Below are positions 13,581 through 47,134 of a DNA stretch of 64,000 nucleotides, in pieces. The position numbers were made by a program, and so were the translations under genes. The DNA is taken from assembly GCF_004027225.2 (NCBI RefSeq), contig NC_044288.2, positions 18,734,744 through 18,798,743 on the forward strand, given 5' to 3'. Source of the stretch: Strigops habroptila (lineage: Eukaryota; Chordata; Aves; Psittaciformes; Psittacidae). Under the pieces are notes generated by a model, which did not search any database, had not been told where the DNA came from, and saw only the letters and a list, made by a program, of their open reading frames with translations. How positions within the stretch are numbered: the first letter of the stretch is position 1; the number at the start of each line of letters is the position of its first letter.

Positions 13581-14867
13581 ATCATGTACAGATATTTTTA
13601 ATGTAAAAAGAAATGGTGACATTATTTATTATTTTCTATCAGGAACATGTGGGGTTTTTTTCATTAGAAGCTTCTAGACCCAGGAGCTTAACATTATATG
13701 TATTATTATTTAGTAATATTTCTGTTGCTATGTGACAGGTATTTACTGTAAAAAACAAACAAACAAATCCTGCTTTGAACAAACAAAAATGTTGCTAGGT
13801 AGGAAAAAAAATTGTGCATGGTAAGAACAACTGGCTTCCTAACCATGGTGTCTGACTTCTTTAAACACTTCTGCCACGTAAAAGTTGCTGACAAAGATTC
13901 ACATGATTTTCCTTTAGGATTCGAAAGGACACTGGGCAGAAACAGCTCTAATGAGAAGAAGACAGACACTTACTAATGCAGAAAATTACTAGCAGTTAGA
14001 AAGAGACAAACTAGTGGTGTTTGTGGTCGTAGGTGCCGATGGGAAGAACATGAGCTGTTTGAAAAGAGGCGGTGAGATAGTTTGAACCAATTCCTGGTTC
14101 GCCATTAAGAACAGTTTGGCAATGATCTGTTTTTACAGGTTTGTGTTTCCAAAAGAACTTGTTATCAGTTCAACTCTATTGTTGACACCAAAACAGAGCA
14201 GTGGGTGAAAAAAAAAAATAGGCCATTATTGAAAGCTTGGAAAAAATCCATCCAGGCCCACTTCATTCCTATGATCTACATCTCTGTGGAACTGCTCACA
14301 TGGGGTTTTGTCTGGATTTGGGTATGCAAGACTGCAAAAGAGATTGTCTTGGTTTCACCTCGAGTATCAAATTTCCTAAAGAAATCCTGGAAAAGCTTTT
14401 CTCTGTCCCTATTAAAAGGCATCAATATATTGGTATGAAATTACTCAGTGATATGGAACCAGCAGCATGGGGATGCTATAGTGATGGTGTTCTTTGTTTC
14501 TGCTGTTGTCCTTGAAGTGTTTTTTCCTATATTTTTATGTGCTTTCGTAATATATCTCTTCTTAATTTAAAATGAACTTCTCAACACTGCATTTTACTCA
14601 TGGGCAATGTTCAGAAGGCTCTACCAATGGGATCAGCAGCTCACTAGCCAAAATTGTCAAAAGTTCTGACGGAAAAAAAAGCTCCAATTCCAAACACCAT
14701 ATTTGAATGAAATACCAAACACAAAAAGTCCATGTTCTGTGTCATCTCTGGCTAATTGCTCACTGGACTCAGTAAACCTGTCATGAATGACCTGGCGGTT
14801 CCTGCTGAATAAGTCAATAATCTTGGCAATGCTTCTGTGAACCCAGCAAATGATGTTGTCCAGCATC
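13581..14867. other. Intergenic sequence, no gene recognised
   Basis: This AT-rich sequence lies between HTR4 and FBXO38. Open frames (for example 14205-14438 and 14237-14515 on +) overlap each other in different frames, lack plausible splice context and match no family I know. An AAAC-type short repeat is at about 13752-13766. Confidence 0.6.
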
Positions 14868-14961
14868 ATCTAATGGGAAGTGTCCCTGCCCATGGCAGGG
14901 AGGTGGAACTTGATGATCTTTAAGGTCCCTTCCAACCCAAACTATTCTATGATTCTGTGAT
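14868..14961 (+). mobile_element. CR1 LINE 3' end fragment
   Basis: This 94-base piece has the conserved 3' end of avian CR1. It runs from the 'tggaaggtgtccctgcccatgg'-type segment, through 'gatctttaaggtcccttcc', to a final ATTCTATGATTCTGTGAT tail made of the 8-base terminal repeat. The tail puts the element in + orientation. It is severely 5'-truncated, as most CR1 copies are, and has no coding capacity. Confidence 0.9.
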
Positions 14962-17900
14962 CAATAATAGAATTTCTATGGAAGAGAAGCCGTCTAATGG
15001 AAAGGACCCATACTCCATTTCCATTGCTAAAGGTAGCTGCTCCTGTAGCCTCTGGGTTCACCTTCTCATTGACCATTTTGGCTAGCGGTGTCAGAGTCTT
15101 TGCCTGTGCTGAATGATGTGTAATGCATTGGCTGTTTCTAAAAATAAAAAATCCTCTATGTACACTGCAGTAAATTCCAGCTCATGCTCATTTCTTGGAC
15201 TGTTTTCACTCAAAATAGAAGATGCTGCCAAGTAAGACTTCCCACCTGCCTCGCAATATACTCAAACAGCTGTAACAGCAAGGGAGAATCTGGCACCACT
15301 GCTCTGAAAATGCTGATGAGCTCTTGGGTCATTACACAAGTTCCTAATGTTTATGTACCAGAACAGCCCTGCCTCCTGCGCCAAGTTCTCATGCACCAGC
15401 TCTTTCTCCCCACACTTTTGCTTAGATTGTTACTGAGCCCTCTTTCTCCCTTTCCTGTGCTGTGTCCACCTCATCTCTTACTGCCTACACTGAGAGAGGT
15501 CACTGCTATGGGCATCATACTCAAGAGAGGCAAATCTACTCACTTGCAAATGTGGAGTAGGATATAATTTTGTGTGGCTCTGTTTCCCCTAGTTTCCCAG
15601 TGAATTTGACAGAAAAAAGATGCTGCCTTTCCATCTCTTTCCTGCCATCTCTCACAGATTTGCTCTAATAACTGTATATTTATTTCTTCACATAAATATA
15701 CTAGTACTCATCAGCACATTATCACAGCACCACAGTTATGGGCTGGTAACACTTGATATTTTTTTGAATGCAGTAAGCCTCAGAAGTGTTAGCATGATGC
15801 CTGCTGTAGCTGTTTTCTTGGATTACAACTGATTACACTTTTCCTCGCCAGAGGTAATGTGCTAGCAGAACAGCTAGCTAATAAGAAATTGGCTGTCTGG
15901 GCTTCTGCTAAACTGTCTTCAGGAGGCCAGTCTGTCAACACAGTTGTATTTCCATATTTCTGTATTTTTCTAGGCTCCAGAAGCATTTCAGAGATCTTGC
16001 ATGACATTTGATAGCAGGATGTGTGCCTACTCAAGCAAATCCAAAGATGCATTGAGGTTACTTGTGCTGGAAGAGGGAAGGAGAGCAACAGGTTGACTGC
16101 TTCCAGAGGCAATTTAAACCCCAGCCTAACACTAAAACCGTGTCCATCTGACTTCAAGGGGGCCCTAGACAGCATCAGGGTGCACAACACCATGAAGCGA
16201 GCCATCCTTTCTACTAAGCAGCTTTTCATCTCTCTCATGCTCAGTTTACTCAGATAGAAATTAAGCCACAGCCATGCTGCAAAGTAAAATTCAGAGACAT
16301 AATAAACATGTCACCAATGGAAGCTGTGTTCAATAAACAGAAGCTCCAAGGAAGAGTGCAGAAGAGACCATACACTTCAATTAGCTGATGATCAAGACTG
16401 TCTGGAGGGATGTGAAGCAATAATGGGATGATACACGTTCTGTAAATGTCAGTCCTTGAGGCAGTCAGCAGCTGTGTTGCTTAGTGAGATGTATGGAGAT
16501 ATGGCTGCAGCCCAAGTGTACTAGCAGGTCATGCTCATAAACACCATGCAGACAGACAAATCCTTATGGGGAAGTGTCCTTTTCACATTATCCTTCACAG
16601 TTCTTTCAACACCAAATACATTTTCAGTTTTTAGCCTTGGAGAGGGCAATGAAAAGAGGAGAAATCGTATCTCAGCAAAACATTCAGAAAAATGCTTTCA
16701 AAAACTCTCAAAAGCCTTCCCATTTAGTTCAGAAATTTAGTATGTGACCTGCTTCTATTGCAGGATCTGATGCCCATCCAAACACAGTAAGAAATGGAAA
16801 CATTTACTGCTGTGGCTTAAAAATGAAGGCAACAGCTTCCATTTGCATTACACCAAGGTATGTTGCCTTTGTGCCTACACTCCAGTTGCAGTGTATTAGT
16901 AGAGCTCAGAAGGGGCTCACAGTGGAAACAGAGGGACTGACAGTGTTGGAGCTGAGGGGTATTTGTAGAGATGTGTGGGAAGCCCTTACTTGCTTTTCAC
17001 CCACATAGTGCCTGGCTCCAATCTACGTTTTCCACATTCAGCTTGTTTGAAGGCTAAAATCACCCCCAATCTCAATATAGAAGTGTATACTTCAAAGAGA
17101 GGCCATGTACATACTACGCATGTGCAGAGGACTTGAGCGGAAAAACCAAACTGGGCACACTGAAATCCTCTTTCTCGACGCTCTGTTCTCTGCACATTTC
17201 CAGTCACAAGCAGATAGCAGGGCACATACAACCACCATTTGCTTACAGAGATACTGACATATTAACAAGCTTAATTCATTACTGGTTATAATTTACTTAC
17301 AATCATAGGAGCCCACACCTTGGCCTAGAATATCTACCTGAAGGAGTCCCGGGTTTGAGAGTCGCTGTGCTGGTGGTTGAACTTGCAGAATGAGTGCAAT
17401 CAAAATGCAAAATGGACTCACATGAGCAATAAAAACCATTATTGGGGTCATCTTGATTTTGAGCAGTATGAATCCCTCACTCCAGAGAGAGTTTTTTTGC
17501 AAACTTTGGTCCTCCATGAGTGTCTGTTACAAGAAAGGACACTTCAGGGAGAACGTACATTGGAAATGTATTAGGTAACCACTGAAGTCTTGAACGTGAG
17601 TCAGAGCTGGGAGGGCTAAATGATACTCACCTCGCCTTTGACTTCAGTGCACTTTACAATGGCCTTTATTTTACCCTGCTTTCTCCTACTGTCCCTTAAA
17701 TGGGACCAAGAACTCTGCGAATAACCAGTAATAGTGTATTAGTTGTACTTAAATGCTTTTGCTCATCTCAAAATAACTCTCAATTTAGGTACTACTAAGA
17801 AATACCTTTGACCTAAAGATCATCTAACCACAAGATTGTGGCTTTTAGGATGAAATAGACTAAAAAATGGCTCTGTACAGCAAAGATGAGGAAGAATCAA

Positions 17901-18689
17901 AAGGTGTTTGAGGTATTTATTGGCATCAGCCTGACTTAATAGTGTGCAACAGAACTAATCAACTGGGTCCAAATTGTGTCCATTCAACTCCTAGCACAGA
18001 TGAAAAATACGTAACAAAGCCAGTAAAATGATGGTTTCTTGGAGCAGGCAGCCCACGTATGGCAGACTGAGTCATTCTGAAGTTTTCCTCACCCATCTTT
18101 GTAAACACTAAAGCCAAGGAGAGCATTTTCATTCTGTAACTGTCAATTGTAAATCCTTCAGTAACTTAGGATCCAATCTTTTTCTCTGCATTAGATTTCC
18201 TGAGCCATCTCTGAGTACTATCATGCCAAAAGGCAATAAATCTGTTGCAGTTTTTCTACTAATATGAACTCAATAAGAATATACAAAAGCTTTTCTTTCT
18301 TTCAATTTTTGTATAGCTTAAATCTCTTAGAATCCAAAATAATCATATTCATTCAGCATCTTATAAAGACTTACCTTATAACAGGAACTTTCTCACCTAA
18401 TTATAAAACCAGATATAATTTAATTAGAATTCACCCAATATTGGAGTTCCACTATTTCTTGTTAAACTGAGCTGAAATTGCCTTTGTTATTAGGAAATCT
18501 AGATTTCCTGTGAAGCATATGCTTATTATTTAAAGGATTTCAAAGATTCAGCAGAAGAGCTTAACATTATTTTAGCATACATTATTTGACAATTTATAGA
18601 ATTCTGTCTTTTAAAATGATTTTCATTGATCTTCTGAAGCTCTTTTAATCAATCATTAAAAACCCCCAGAGAAACCCTAAATATCTTTC
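14962..18689. other. Intergenic sequence, no gene recognised
   Basis: This sequence between HTR4 and FBXO38 holds only short unrelated open frames. One is a 149-codon frame on the - strand (15789-16238) with no signal peptide, domain or splice context that I can name. No repeat family was recognised. Distal HTR4 exons beyond form (a) cannot be excluded. Confidence 0.55.
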
Positions 18690-19266
18690 CTGGATGTCCT
18701 GGGTTCAGCTGTAGCAGTCATTTTTCTCCTTCTTAGTAGCTGGTGCAGGGCTGTGGTTTTGACTTTAGCCTGAGAACAGTGCTGATAACACACCGATGTT
18801 TTTAGTTGTTGCTCAGTAATGCTTACTCGGATCAAGAAATTTTTCAGTCTCATGCTCTGCCAGTGAGGAGGGGCACAAGAAGCTGGGAGGAAACAGAGCC
18901 AGGACACCTGACCCAAACTAGCCAAAGGGGTATTCCATACCACAGCATGTCATGCCCGGTATAGAAACTGGGGGGAGTCACCTGGAAGGCCCAGATCGCT
19001 GCTCGGGTCAGGCTGGGTATCGGTCGGTGAGTGGTGAGCAATTGTATCCTCTCCCCTTGTTATTTCCCTTTTCATTATTATTGGTGGTAGCAGTAGTGGT
19101 TTTGTGTTATACCTTAGTTACTGGACTGCTCTTATCTCAACTCGTGGGATTTACATTCTTTCAATTCTCCTCCCATCCCTCCAGGAGCAGGGGGGAATAA
19201 GGGAGGGAGTGAGCGAGCAGCTGCGTGGTTCTGAGTTACCAGCTGTGCTTAAACCACGACACTGGA
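18690..19266 (+). mobile_element. Solo LTR of an endogenous retrovirus, copy 1, with 5-bp target duplication
   Basis: The element runs from TG at 18695 to CA at 19261 (567 bp) and is flanked on both sides by the 5-base duplication CTGGA (18690-18694 and 19262-19266). A near-identical sequence with the same TG and CA ends occurs at 42699-43292 in the same orientation. No gag, pol or env sequence adjoins it, so it is a solo LTR left by recombination between two LTRs. A 5-bp duplication is usual for ERVL-type and some ERVK-type elements. The family name would need a repeat library. I recall this LTR type from songbird genomes. Confidence 0.88.
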
Positions 19267-22174
19267 CCACAACAGAATGGGAATGCAGTGCTACCTAATG
19301 CTCCTCACACAACAGCTGTAGTGCCAAGGTCTGTTTCCCTAAGAGATATTGTGAAGGGGGCTGCTTAGTCCTCCGGGACAAGAGGAAAGTGTATTTCCTT
19401 GCTGAGTAAGTAGCACACTTGACTTCCTTGAAGCTTTCTCCTAAGTCAAGATTAAGGAGGCCCCAAATGAGGACCTCCAGCTGCCATGGGGAGTGCTTCA
19501 GTTAGGCAATGATCCAGAATATCAGAACTAAATCCCTTTCCAGCAGCCTCAGTAATGAATCTGTTTTCATATTCCTGACAGCTGAACCCACCCACCAAAC
19601 ACGGCTCTTGACATAATGAGTATCTGAAAGGGCTGTCAAACCGTATTAACAGTCATCTTTTTATTGCTAATCTCTAAATCCAACCCTATTCAAGGGCATC
19701 CCTCTATCTGTGAAAAACAGAATACATAAAGGAGAGTCTAGAGCATTATTGCAACAACTACTGCCAGTGATGGAACAACAGCTATTAATCCAGACATTAC
19801 TTTAAAAACTACATAGATTAACACAGACATGTTTACTCCATACCAGTTTCCATGACTGTGCCCCACTATGACACTTGATCATTACTCTCTTTGAAAGAGT
19901 CAGTTCACTTGCTGCTACCTTTACAACCCTCAATGGCAGTCCCAAGATCATTACTGGTAATCATCTTCACACAGAAATTCAAGCTGTGAACATCTGTGCT
20001 CCTCTTGCATAAGCTTAGAGCAGCCAAGAGAGGAATTTTCTACCCCTGAGAGCCTACATCGAGCTCTGCGTCACCAGCTTGGCTCCCTGTGGACAGTCTC
20101 ACCCAAGAGCACAACTCATGTCCCATTTCAAACTGCCAGATTTTTTACCCTTTGCTAGACCAGGCATGTTTAAACCAATAGTCTGCACTTGCTTGCTCCC
20201 TTCCTTGCTCAACTAACAAATTTAAAAGAGGAGTGCAGCAAAGGCAGAGTCCGACTTTGGTGTAAAATTTGATTTTTGTCCCTTTTTGCTCCTGGAGAGG
20301 AAACAGATTGAGACATAGATGAGGAGATTAAACTACATCAGGAAATACTCTTGAGCAGAAATCCACCTTTGCAGACATCATACCAAGCGAAGCAGAAGTT
20401 TTTCCCTGCAAACACAAAGCTGGTGATTTTGCTCTATAACAAGTCTGCAATAGAGAACACTTATCTCAACACCTTATGACTGTTAATGAACTGATAGAAA
20501 CTCTCCAGATTTGGCTGTCCTGTTATCATGTACAGTGCACACAGGTACATACAAATGCCCTGTCTTCCCCCAGACAAAGGATTAAGTTTGAATTGCTTGA
20601 ACTAGTAACTCAGAGCAGAAACCATGGGCAAGGGCAGGAGTCTGCAGCTGCTTCTCGCACATTGAAGAGCTTAGAGACTGGAGTGATGGTAGCGGCAAAA
20701 TTCCTACCTCTATCAAATCCTTATAGCTTTTCCTCAAATAAAAACATACCTCCAAAATCCTTTTCTTTTCAAAACCCATACACTGTTTTTATCTTTCTCC
20801 TAAATCAGAGAAAAAAGCAAGAACCAGCATACTGCCCATCTCTGAGACATGATGTCTTGTGCTCCTCTCTCCACAGCGCTCACATCTCCAGCATGCTTTC
20901 TGCTTTACCTAGTTACCTTATGCACTTTCTATTTAGATGACATTTCTCAGGCACTTGAGCTACTCATAGCCATGATCACATCTTTCCAGATGAACTGTTA
21001 CCCCTACCTGCAGTGGGGAAAGGGAGTCACAAAGGAGTTCAAGCACTTGCCTGCAGTGGCACAAGTCATCTCAGACTCACTTTCCAATGGGCCAATACCT
21101 GCTTTCAGCCAGCTGAATTAGGCCCTGGAAGTGCTCCTTTCTCTTCACTGACTGTAAGAGGAGACCCCTGCGACTACTGCATCTGCACTATGGGCATATG
21201 AATCTAACAAAGGTATAACCCACCAAGGAAGTGTATTGTTGGCAAGGACTGTTAAATTAGAGCTAACCTAGGGAAAACAATCCTTCCTTCCTGTTCAATT
21301 CTTTCCCTGAAGCCACATGCATGGAAAGCACATGACAAAGCAGGGGACAGAAATTATGCAATCATATCAGAGTTTTGTTTGTCATTTTCCTTACCTATCA
21401 GATTTAATGCTTGCAAAGCTGCTTTTGAACTCCAGCAAACAGCTTGCTTTGATATCCAGATGCAAATCACTATGATAAATGGACTGTAAATGGATTTCAT
21501 AGTTCATTCCAAAGCTGCATTTAAAGCTGAAAGCCCCAGCCAGTTTCCTCTGTTGTAGAAAGATGAACAGAGCAGCATCACTCAGCCATCTTATCTGCAG
21601 TGACAGCAGCCTGCTTCCCCTGCCAGGGACCAAGACAGAGGTGTCAGACTGGACTTCAGTGTGAAGAAGGAAGCCTGACACATTCAGACAGAAGGCATCT
21701 GGGCTGCTTCCTGAGGGAAGTTTAACAACTAGGCAATCCTCCAGGGCTTGACATGGCAATTGAGTAACAGACTGACCAAAAAGGAAACAACATGGAGAGA
21801 CGGGGGGAAGCTCAGACATAAAAGATCATATCCCTTTACAACCTGGAAGCTGCAAACCAGAATTGCTAGAGCCTGGTACCTCTCCATCTACTTCTATAAA
21901 TGTGGTGATAGTTTTCTTAAGGGTATATAGGGTCTTTTGGAGATATATGTAGGAAATGAAATGGACATAAAGTATCGCCTTTTCTAGGTACTGCAAACTT
22001 TCTTAAAAGAGATTGTTAACTGTGGCATTGTACAATACATACTACTTTTAAATGTCTAAATATACTCTGTTGTACCCTTTTTGACCTCCTGGAATCAAGT
22101 TGCTTAAGCACCAACAAAACGAAAGGAAGCGATTGCCATCTGCTTAGTTTATCTAGAGCTCTGTTAGAAGGGTA
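19267..22174. other. Intergenic sequence, no gene recognised
   Basis: This lies between copy 1 of the solo LTR and the farthest candidate 3' end of FBXO38. Open frames such as 20476-20940 (+, 154 codons) and 21391-21819 (-, 142 codons) show no family resemblance. No repeat family was recognised. Confidence 0.55.
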
Positions 22175-22184
22175 TTTATTTATT
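22175..22184 (-). terminator. Distal candidate polyadenylation signals for FBXO38
   Basis: Two overlapping AATAAA hexamers on the - strand (22179-22184 and 22175-22180) are the last ones reached when reading out of FBXO38. Use of this pair would give a 3' UTR of about 3.1 kb, which would include the CpG-rich patch at 22.4-22.6 kb. That is possible but less attractive than the nearer signals. Confidence 0.25.
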
Positions 22185-22389
22185 TGTAACAGCTGCTCTT
22201 TGCTGATCTTAGCTCAAGAAGAGGTTGAGCCTGTGTCATCAAAAGGATTCACATCTTGCACAAGGAGTGAAAAGTGTTTCTGAAAGTTCCATTTAAATTA
22301 AAAACAAGAAAACAATTCTTGACCCTAAACGACTTCCCTCTAAGCCTTATTTTCTCTTAAAGTAGTCAAAAAATTGCTGCCAGAACTCG

Positions 22390-22610
22390 CTAAAGCCAAT
22401 GGAACATCGCAGGAGCCCTTGCGGGCAGCGCCCCCTGCCGGCCGCCAGGACGCGCGCAAGCGCCCGGCCGCCCCCAGCAGCGCCCGGCCCCTCACGGACA
22501 CCCAGCCGCTGCCAAAGCAAGCTCAGCGACGGCGGGGTTATACGCACCGGTCTGGCCATTTCAGCGGGATTAGACGGGCAAACGGTCTCAAAAATCCAGC
22601 CTGGAGAGGT
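22390..22610. promoter_or_regulatory. Small CpG-rich patch with CTCF-like site between convergent genes
   Basis: An otherwise AT-rich region contains about 200 bases rich in CpG. At 22428-22441, reading the - strand, the 14-base CCGGCAGGGGGCGC matches the CTCF core consensus (CCASYAGRKGGCRS) at 13 of 14 positions. A CCAAT motif on the + strand lies at about 22396, just before the GC-rich part. The patch sits where HTR4 and FBXO38 converge, a common place for an insulator. It could alternatively be a promoter for an unannotated transcript. The - strand frame of 185 codons across it (22347-22904) is long partly because the patch is GC-rich. Confidence 0.55.
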
Positions 22611-23148
22611 CAAATATGAACACCAGTTTGGTCCCGAGTCCTGCAAAGGAGATGTAACCCTCATGGGAAAAGATTGAGTGTAACGAGGAAATCTCAGAGA
22701 TGGCCTAGCCCATGAGCAAAGGGTGTGTGGATCAAGTTCGTGCTTCTTACCAGGTTTCAGCTCCTTTGCTCTTACAGAGCTGCTGGTGTAGTCATTCCTC
22801 TTCAGCTGACAGAACCAAAAACTTGCAGAAGATAACACGACTGCTGTGCATCCCATCAGCAAGCCTGGGCTGCTGGCAGAGCCATCTTTACTGTAAACAC
22901 ACATCCCCCAGTGCAGAGACTCAAGGATCCACAGAAGAAGAAATCAGAAACCGAAATAACACCTGCAACATTTTGTCCTTCAAGAAACAAACCAGGGCAT
23001 CTCCAGCCCTCACAACCAGGAGCTGGCAGTGACCTGCGTGCGTGGCTCAAACGGACTACCACTGAAAACAGACTGGCACACAAACTGCTATTTGTACAGC
23101 AGCTGCCGCTGACACAAACTATACCTGTTCATATATGAGTAATAATTA

Positions 23149-23154
23149 TTTATT
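23149..23154 (-). terminator. Candidate polyadenylation signal for FBXO38
   Basis: This AATAAA on the - strand lies 2.15 kb past the FBXO38 stop codon. It is the first canonical hexamer met when reading out of the gene. An ATTAAA variant lies nearer, at 24707-24712. Which one is used cannot be told from sequence. Confidence 0.35.
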
Positions 23155-25301
23155 CATTTAACTAATGAAGCAAGAAAGTAATTCTTTTTATCTGCTTTGC
23201 TCCCTTCTTCAATTTCAGATACTGGACTTAGTGAAGAGAGCAGCGTCCCTGGCCAGACCCGAGATACAACCACAGTCACGCAGAGCTCTCATGAGATGGA
23301 CACAGTGAATTTAGTCGCGCCATTACCACTATGTGTAAAATGCGTGTAATGTTTAAGAGGTTAAAACTACTGCAAGATTCAGTTGCTTACAGAAAGAAAC
23401 ATTGAATATAAATATGTACATTATTTGTATAAATACTTCTTCAAAAGGCTAAAGTTAGAGATGCCAGATGGAGATCTGGTGCAACACGCTAGAAACGCAG
23501 TAACATTTTCCTGTACATGCTGTGTTAAACAGTAAACACGACTGAATCAATGAGTCAGATTACTTGAAACACTTCTAAAAAGGGTCACGATTATGTTTTG
23601 TCTGAATATTACTGAATATATTATCTGTGGTTAAATATGTTACAACTAAACCATCAACTTTGATCCTGCACTAAAGCAAATTCCTCAGCATTCACATCAT
23701 TATCTGGTATTTAGCACTCCACCTCCAGTTAAGAGAGAGCACATGCAAGAAAATGCTACTGTAGCAAATCTCTTGCTGCTTCCATTAAGCACCATTCTTT
23801 TCCTCTCATGTATTTCCATTTCCACATTACCTCAAGATTTTCTACAGAGGGACACAGGCAGCGCTGAACAGTTTTGCCTCTTCAATTCAACAGAGCTAAG
23901 CACCATAGAAATCCCCAGTAGTCATATTTATACCAAAGTTCAAAACCTAAAATCATTAACAATGATGTACAAAATCCTATCATGGCATAAACTAATGTGC
24001 TCTATGGGATTCACCACAGTAAGTTAGTAAACTGCCACTTGTTCGGCTGTTAACTCAGCAACTTTAAGACAGCATGAATGCTAGATCAGGCCATAGCTGA
24101 TGGTACAGCACGTGAGAAGGTGCACTTCTGCAGGCGCAGCTGTGTATGCACAGACAGTGTTTCACAGCATGGCAAATTAGCCTTTAAGAGCTCTCCCACC
24201 AGCGTATGGCACATTACTACCAGCACACAAGCCAGCTAGTTTAGTACTAACTATATGTGCATTTTTATACCTGTATACTGGACTTGCAGCAAATTCTGGT
24301 CATATACACAAACCATCTGCAGATGCTGTGGGAACCAGAAACAAGTAGTCAGGGGCAAAGAGCAGCAGTATTTACCGACTGTATGGAAAAATCTGCATTC
24401 ATGAGTGAGCATGAATCAGCTCAAAAGTTCACTGGTTGAGTCAGATGGCTCCTGTACTGATGCAGCTATAACTAAGCAATTACACATCTCTTTTCCTGCC
24501 TATCTTCAGGGAAAATTCGGCTTTCAGCCAGTTAGTGTGTGCAGATTCACGTTAAAGAGAGTGGAACCAACAATTAGCAACTTATTTTTCATATTACAGC
24601 ATCAAATACACTATTAAAACAAAACTTAATGGTACAAAATGCTTTAAAACACATCTTCTGTTCTCAAGGTACTAAATGTGGGGTTTTTTCTTTCCCCAAA
24701 AATGTTTTTAATGAGCTCTAGAAACTACTGCAGATCACCAACTTCACTCTTTTTTTCCTGGTTTTGGCTTTCTTTGCAACAGCAGTAGAATAATTCTCTC
24801 CCTTTGAAAAATGCACACAAGACACAAAGATTATGCTCAACAGGTTTACTCAGACTGGACTCTTAAATGCTCAAGAAAAAGGCACAGATTAAAAGAGACT
24901 CTGATGATTCTTTTGAACACAGCAAATGGGATTGTGTTTGTAAGAAAACAAAAAATACTCTTATGAATTGTATGGGCTGAAAAATGCAAATATTCTTCCC
25001 TGTTTCTAATTATTGGCCTTCATTAAAATGAAATTTAAATTAAATTGTATAAACATATGAAATAAAGTCTCAGTATTAGGAAGTTTTTCTTTAGTTTCCT
25101 CTATGTACAAATCTTAGTATACAATTTTTACTTTTCATTATACATTTACTACATACTCTTCTCCAAACCGTGTGAGAGCAACTGCAAAATATGTGTTTCA
25201 TGAAAATGCTTTGCATTCGGAAAGAATCCACCTGCTTTCTTGGCCAGCAGTGCCAATCAGGATTTAGGGAGAGATGATGACAGGTTAGGGAGAGGATCCA
25301 C
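23155..25301 (-). other. FBXO38: Probable FBXO38 3' UTR
   Basis: This AT-rich non-coding sequence follows the FBXO38 stop. The conservative end is the ATTAAA variant at 24707-24712 (about 0.6 kb of UTR). The first canonical AATAAA is at 23149-23154. No competing gene is visible on either strand. Confidence 0.45.
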
Positions 25302-47120
<21,819 letters not shown>

Positions 47121-47134
47121 ATTTGCAATGGTTT

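Noticed and set aside
16751-16790. CAG|GATCTGA at 16760, considered as another short HTR4 tail exon (Arg-Ile-stop)
   Set aside because: A two-residue tail can be found by chance almost anywhere. It does not match the human form (d) tail (Arg-Phe), and nothing else supports it.
22347-22904. 185-codon open frame on the - strand across the CpG patch
   Set aside because: GC-rich sequence is poor in stop codons, which inflates frames. The composition (Gly/Ala/Arg where GC-rich) follows the base composition and no family is recognisable.
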